This document shows positions 5,054 to 8,366 of a DNA stretch of 8,366 nt, piece after piece. How positions within the stretch are numbered: position 1 is the stretch's first letter; every line of letters starts with the position of its first letter. The translations under genes and the position numbers were made by a program. This DNA comes from an uncultured Lachnospiraceae bacterium (lineage in GTDB: Bacteria; Bacillota; Clostridia; Lachnospirales; Lachnospiraceae): NCBI GenBank assembly GCA_958446555.1, contig CAUCWU010000087.1, positions 1-8,366 of the forward strand, read 5' to 3'. The notes under the pieces were generated by a model, which worked only from the letters and a program-made list of their open reading frames with translations, was not told where the DNA came from and ran no database searches.

Positions 5054-6759
5054 ATGCTGTTGTACTTCTCGTTGTAGGAGTTGCCATTCTGGTTGCCGGT
5101 TATATCTTCTACGGCGGTTGGCTGGCAAAACAGTGGGGTCTTGGTGAGAACAAAGAAGAGACCCCTGCACACACAATGGAGGATGGTCAGGACTATGTTC
5201 CGGCTAAGGCTCCGGTCCTGATGGGACATCACTTCTCTTCAATCGCAGGCGCAGGCCCGATCAACGGACCAATTCAGGCGGCTGTATTCGGTTGGATCCC
5301 GGTTATGCTGTGGGTTTTAATCGGTGGTATCTTCTTCGGTGCTACTCATGACTTTGGTGCTTTATTTGCATCTTTAAGAAACAAGGGTCAGTCCATCGGT
5401 GAGATCATTGAGACTTCTATCGGTACGCGCGCTAAGAGATTATTCCTTACATTCGCTTATCTGACTCTGATCCTCGTTGTTGCTGCATTTGCTTCTATCG
5501 TTGCAAATACCTTCAAGGCTACTTATACAGCTGAGGGCGCAGTTGATATCGCAGCAAGTTCTGCAAATGCTTCTACTGCTATGATTTCTATTCTGTTCAT
5601 CGTAGTTGCTATTATCTTTGGTATCTTCGTTTACAGAAAGAATGCACCAATCGCAGTTGCTACTATCATTGGTGTTGCTGTTATCATTGCTTGTATGGCA
5701 ATCGGTCTGAACTGGCATCCGCTGTACTTAAGTGGTGACACTTGGATGATCATCGTTGGTATCTACATTGCAGTTGCATCTGTTACCCCTGTATGGATCT
5801 TACTTCAGCCAAGAGATTATTTGAGCTCTTTCCTGCTGTATGGTATGATGATCGTTGCTGTTGTTGGTATCCTTGGTGCTCACCCAACAATCGATATTCC
5901 AGCATTTACCAGCTTTGTAGATGATGGTACCATCGGTTCTGGAGTTTCTCTTGGAACCATGTTCCCGGCACTGTTCGTTACCATCGCTTGTGGTGCGATC
6001 TCTGGTTTCCACTCTCTGGTTGCTTCTGGTACTACCTCTAAGCAGCTGGATAAGGAGAAGGATGCACTTCCGATCGCTTACGGCGGTATGTTAATTGAGT
6101 GTGTACTTGCAATTATCTCTGTATGTGCTGTTGGTTATATCTGGTCTGAGTATATTCCAGGCGGAATCACTGCTCCAACTGCTGTATTTGCTACCGGTAT
6201 TTCCCGTATGTGCGCAAAGATCCCGTTCTTAGCTGGTGCTGAGAATGTTATCTACTCTCTGTTAATCCTTGCTGTATCTGCATTCTGCTTAACTTCTCTG
6301 GATACTGCAACTCGTCTTGCAAGATATATGTTCCAGGAGTTCTGGTTAGAGCCAGGACAGACCTACAAGGAAGCTACTGGTGTTAAGAGAATCTTAACCG
6401 ATCCTTATGTTGCTACTATCATCACTGTTGTACTTGGTATTGCACTTGGTATGACTGGATATAGCAAGATCTGGCCTCTGTTTGGTGCTTCCAACCAGCT
6501 GCTTGCTGCACTTGGTCTTTTGGCTGTTGCTGCATGGCTTAGCAAGATGGGCAAGAACAACAAGATGCTTATCATCCCAATGGTATTCATGTTAGTTGTT
6601 ACTGTAATCTCCCTGATTCAGACCATTTACTCTAATGTTGTAAATGCAGCTGATATGTGGAACTGGATCCGTGCAATCATCGGAACCTTGCTGGTTGTTC
6701 TTTCTCTTGTACTTGCAAAGGAAGGTTGCCAGACACTGTTCTCTAAGAAGAAGGCTTAA
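5050..6759 (+). CDS. cstA: CstA-family carbon starvation protein, peptide/pyruvate-type transporter
   Basis: The 569-residue polytopic membrane protein has about 14-16 hydrophobic segments, the first at residues 3-20. Family signatures are GHHFSSIAGAGPINGP (59-74), FFGATHDFGALFASLRNKGQS (95-115), PVWILLQPRDYLSS (247-260), SGFHSLVASGTTSKQ (318-332), SLDTATRLARY (416-426) and FGASNQLLAALG (478-489). Known members take up peptides (E. coli CstA) or pyruvate (BtsT/YjiY); the substrate cannot be read from sequence. E. coli CstA has about 701 residues, so this is the shorter form common in Firmicutes. The start is ATG 5050 because AAGGAGG (5035-5041) lies 8 nt before it and the hydrophobic N-terminus begins there; an in-frame ATG at 4930 would only add residues overlapping the upstream gene. 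Codon use is strongly biased, suggesting high expression. No YbdD-like small gene follows; a terminator closes the operon. Confidence 0.92.
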   Translation: MNAVVLLVVGVAILVAGYIFYGGWLAKQWGLGENKEETPAHTMEDGQDYVPAKAPVLMGHHFSSIAGAGPINGPIQAAVFGWIPVMLWVLIGGIFFGATHDFGALFASLRNKGQSIGEIIETSIGTRAKRLFLTFAYLTLILVVAAFASIVANTFKATYTAEGAVDIAASSANASTAMISILFIVVAIIFGIFVYRKNAPIAVATIIGVAVIIACMAIGLNWHPLYLSGDTWMIIVGIYIAVASVTPVWILLQPRDYLSSFLLYGMMIVAVVGILGAHPTIDIPAFTSFVDDGTIGSGVSLGTMFPALFVTIACGAISGFHSLVASGTTSKQLDKEKDALPIAYGGMLIECVLAIISVCAVGYIWSEYIPGGITAPTAVFATGISRMCAKIPFLAGAENVIYSLLILAVSAFCLTSLDTATRLARYMFQEFWLEPGQTYKEATGVKRILTDPYVATIITVVLGIALGMTGYSKIWPLFGASNQLLAALGLLAVAAWLSKMGKNNKMLIIPMVFMLVVTVISLIQTIYSNVVNAADMWNWIRAIIGTLLVVLSLVLAKEGCQTLFSKKKA

Positions 6760-6793
6760 GGCTTATAATTGATTCGTCTGATAAAAAGTACTT

Positions 6794-6823
6794 AAAAAGG
6801 AGTCTCGCGAGAGGCTCCTTTTT
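6794..6823. terminator. Bidirectional intrinsic terminator between cstA and gpmI
   Basis: An 8-bp stem (GGAGTCTC/GAGGCTCC with one G-U pair) closes a GCGA loop at 6799-6818. Five A residues precede it and five T residues follow it, so the same hairpin has a T-run on both strands. It lies about 35 bp after the cstA stop. It also lies some 60 bp beyond the gpmI stop on the other strand, serving both convergent genes. Confidence 0.9.
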
Positions 6824-6851
6824 GTGTTAACTATTTTTAATTGTTTGCTTA

Positions 6852-6870
6852 GGGGCAAGTAATCTGCCCC
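6852..6870 (-). terminator. Hairpin just after gpmI, weak or auxiliary terminator
   Basis: GGGGCA (6852-6857) and TGCCCC (6865-6870) form a 6-bp GC-rich stem with a 7-nt loop, starting 13 nt beyond the gpmI stop. There is no T-run after it on the - strand, so it is more likely a 3'-end stabilising hairpin ahead of the true terminator at 6794-6823. Confidence 0.35.
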
Positions 6871-6883
6871 ACCTCAATGTGTT

Positions 6884-8366
6884 TTATTTCTTGATCAGAA
6901 GGCTCTTTCCGGTCATCTCCTTCGGCTGGGTCATGCCCATCAGCTCGATCAGAGTCGGAGCGATGTCTGCTAAGCAGCCGCCCTCGCGCAGTGTGTAGGA
7001 TGGATCTGCATTAACTAAGATGAACGGTACCGGGTTGGTGGTATGAGCGGTGAATGGCTCGCCGGTCTCATAGTCGACCAACTGCTCTGCATTTCCGTGG
7101 TCTGCACAGATGAAGAGCTGTCCGTTTACTTCCTTGATTGCTGATACTGCCTTGCCTACGCACTCGTCTACAGTCTCTACAGCCTTGATTGCTGCTTCCA
7201 GTACACCGGTGTGACCTACCATATCCGGGTTTGCAAAGTTGATGATGATCACATCATACTTCTCAGACTTGATTGCCTCTACGAGCTTGTCACATACCTG
7301 ATATGCGCTCATCTCTGGCTGTAAGTCATAGGTTGCAACCTTTGGAGACTTTACAAGAATACGATCCTCGCCCTCATTTGGCTGTTCTACGCCACCGTTG
7401 AAGAAGAAGGTTACATGTGCATACTTCTCAGTCTCTGCGATTCTAGCCTGCTTTAAGCCGTTCTCAGCAAGGAATTCACCGAAGGTATGGGTGATCTCTT
7501 CCTTCTTGAATGCAACTAACTTGTTCGGGATTGTGGTATCGTAATCGGTGAAGCAAACGTAGGTTACGTCTGGTCTTGCCGGTCCACGATCAAATCCGGT
7601 GAACTCGTTATCACAGAATACATGCGTCATCTCTCTTGCACGGTCTGGACGGAAGTTGAAGAAGATTACAGAATCCTTGTCCTGGATCGGTCCTACTGCC
7701 TTGCCATCCTTTGCAACTACAGTTGGAACAACGAACTCATCGGTAACGCCCTCATCGTAGGATGCCTGAATTGCACAAGCACCACATTTTGCCTGATTGC
7801 CCTCGCCAAAACGAAGTGCTCTGTATGCCTTCTCGACACGATCCCAACGATTGTCACGATCCATTGCATAGTAACGTCCCATAACAGATGCGACCTGGCC
7901 TACACCAAGCTCCTCGCACTTGTTCATTAATTCGGTAACGTACTCCTTGCCGGATGCCGGCGGTGTGTCACGGCCGTCTAAGAAGCAGTGAATGAATACC
8001 TTATCCAGTCCCTGACGCTTTGCAAACTCAAGCAGTCCGTAGATATGGCTGTTGTGGCTGTGAACACCACCGTCGGATACCAGACCCATCAGATGCAGTG
8101 CAGAGCCGTTCTCCTTGCAATTCTTTGCTGCTGCAAGGAATGCCTCGTTCTCAAAGAAGTCACCGTCCTTGATGGACTTGGTGATACGAGTCAGCTCCTG
8201 ATATACAATGCGGCCTGCACCCATATTTAAGTGACCTACCTCAGAGTTACCCATCTGTCCCTCTGGAAGACCAACTGCCAGTCCACTTGCCTGTCCCTGT
8301 ACAAATGGGCAGTTTGCCATTAAATCATCCATAACAGGTGTCTTTGCCTGCTTTACAGCATTGCCC
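6884..8366 (-). CDS. gpmI: 2,3-bisphosphoglycerate-independent phosphoglycerate mutase, N-terminus beyond window
   Basis: This cytoplasmic, Mn-dependent enzyme interconverts 3- and 2-phosphoglycerate in glycolysis and gluconeogenesis. The gene stays open to the right edge: GNAVKQAKTPV precedes the internal Met at 8332, giving 493 visible residues. Residues below count from that Met. The catalytic Ser is Ser30 in QMGNSEVGH. The substrate-binding phosphotransfer domain carries HCFLDGRDTPP, YYAMDRDNRWDR and FFNFRPDRAREMT. The metal ligands are Asp370 and His374 (NPDMVGH), Asp411 and His412 (ADHGNAE) and His430 (TAHTTNP). These match the Bacillus enzyme's Ser62, Asp403, His407, Asp444, His445 and His462 with an offset of 32-33. 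About 21 residues are therefore missing, including the first metal-binding Asp; full length would be about 514, normal for the family. It is convergent with cstA. Confidence 0.97.
   Translation of the reverse strand, partial: GNAVKQAKTPVMDDLMANCPFVQGQASGLAVGLPEGQMGNSEVGHLNMGAGRIVYQELTRITKSIKDGDFFENEAFLAAAKNCKENGSALHLMGLVSDGGVHSHNSHIYGLLEFAKRQGLDKVFIHCFLDGRDTPPASGKEYVTELMNKCEELGVGQVASVMGRYYAMDRDNRWDRVEKAYRALRFGEGNQAKCGACAIQASYDEGVTDEFVVPTVVAKDGKAVGPIQDKDSVIFFNFRPDRAREMTHVFCDNEFTGFDRGPARPDVTYVCFTDYDTTIPNKLVAFKKEEITHTFGEFLAENGLKQARIAETEKYAHVTFFFNGGVEQPNEGEDRILVKSPKVATYDLQPEMSAYQVCDKLVEAIKSEKYDVIIINFANPDMVGHTGVLEAAIKAVETVDECVGKAVSAIKEVNGQLFICADHGNAEQLVDYETGEPFTAHTTNPVPFILVNADPSYTLREGGCLADIAPTLIELMGMTQPKEMTGKSLLIKK

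Noticed and set aside
5440..6012. Antisense frames within cstA
   Set aside because: Asn/Ser/Cys-rich peptides result from reading the complement of a hydrophobic, codon-biased membrane protein gene.
7622..8230. Frames of 102 and 80 residues on the + strand antisense to gpmI
   Set aside because: They are shadows of a strongly conserved gene; compositions are Cys-rich and unlike protein, and no ribosome binding sites precede them.

Overview
The window looks like chromosomal DNA of a low-to-moderate GC, Gram-positive anaerobe of the Clostridia, most likely Lachnospiraceae. This is inferred from strong AGGAGG-type ribosome binding sites, a TTG start, the clostridial flavour of the RpoC, DAHP synthase, CstA and GpmI sequences, and AT-rich intergenic DNA. 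No taxonomic search could be run.

Layout. (1) Positions 1-89 carry a piece of the start of rpoC on the + strand. It abuts, with no spacer, a DAHP synthase gene on the - strand that lacks its C-terminal half (81-596). Both genes break at the same point, so the junction is a rearrangement or, more likely, a chimeric join. (2) Positions 597-1165 hold a good - strand promoter for the DAHP synthase gene, a decayed - strand coding remnant (about 757-981), and a + strand promoter whose -10 box opens a tract of eight 11/14-bp tandem repeats. That tract forms almost the whole leader of the next gene. (3) Positions 1166-4257 hold two paralogous genes of the DUF4874/DUF4832 type, tail to tail and 8 bp apart. 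One product has an N-terminal membrane anchor and the other has none. Their 3' ends form a long imperfect inverted repeat spanning both stop codons. (4) Positions 4400-6823 form a two-gene operon: a 174-aa protein of unknown function whose stop overlaps the start of a CstA-family transporter (ATGA), closed by a bidirectional terminator. (5) Positions 6884-8366 are cofactor-independent phosphoglycerate mutase (gpmI) on the - strand, convergent with cstA and missing only about 21 N-terminal residues at the window edge.

How the parts relate. GpmI (lower glycolysis), DAHP synthase (uses phosphoenolpyruvate for the shikimate pathway) and CstA (family transports peptides or pyruvate) all touch central carbon metabolism, but the sequence gives no sign that they are co-regulated. 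The least understood parts are the convergent DUF4874/DUF4832 pair with its repeat leader, and the unknown protein coupled to CstA. No tRNA, rRNA, CRISPR array or complete mobile element was seen.
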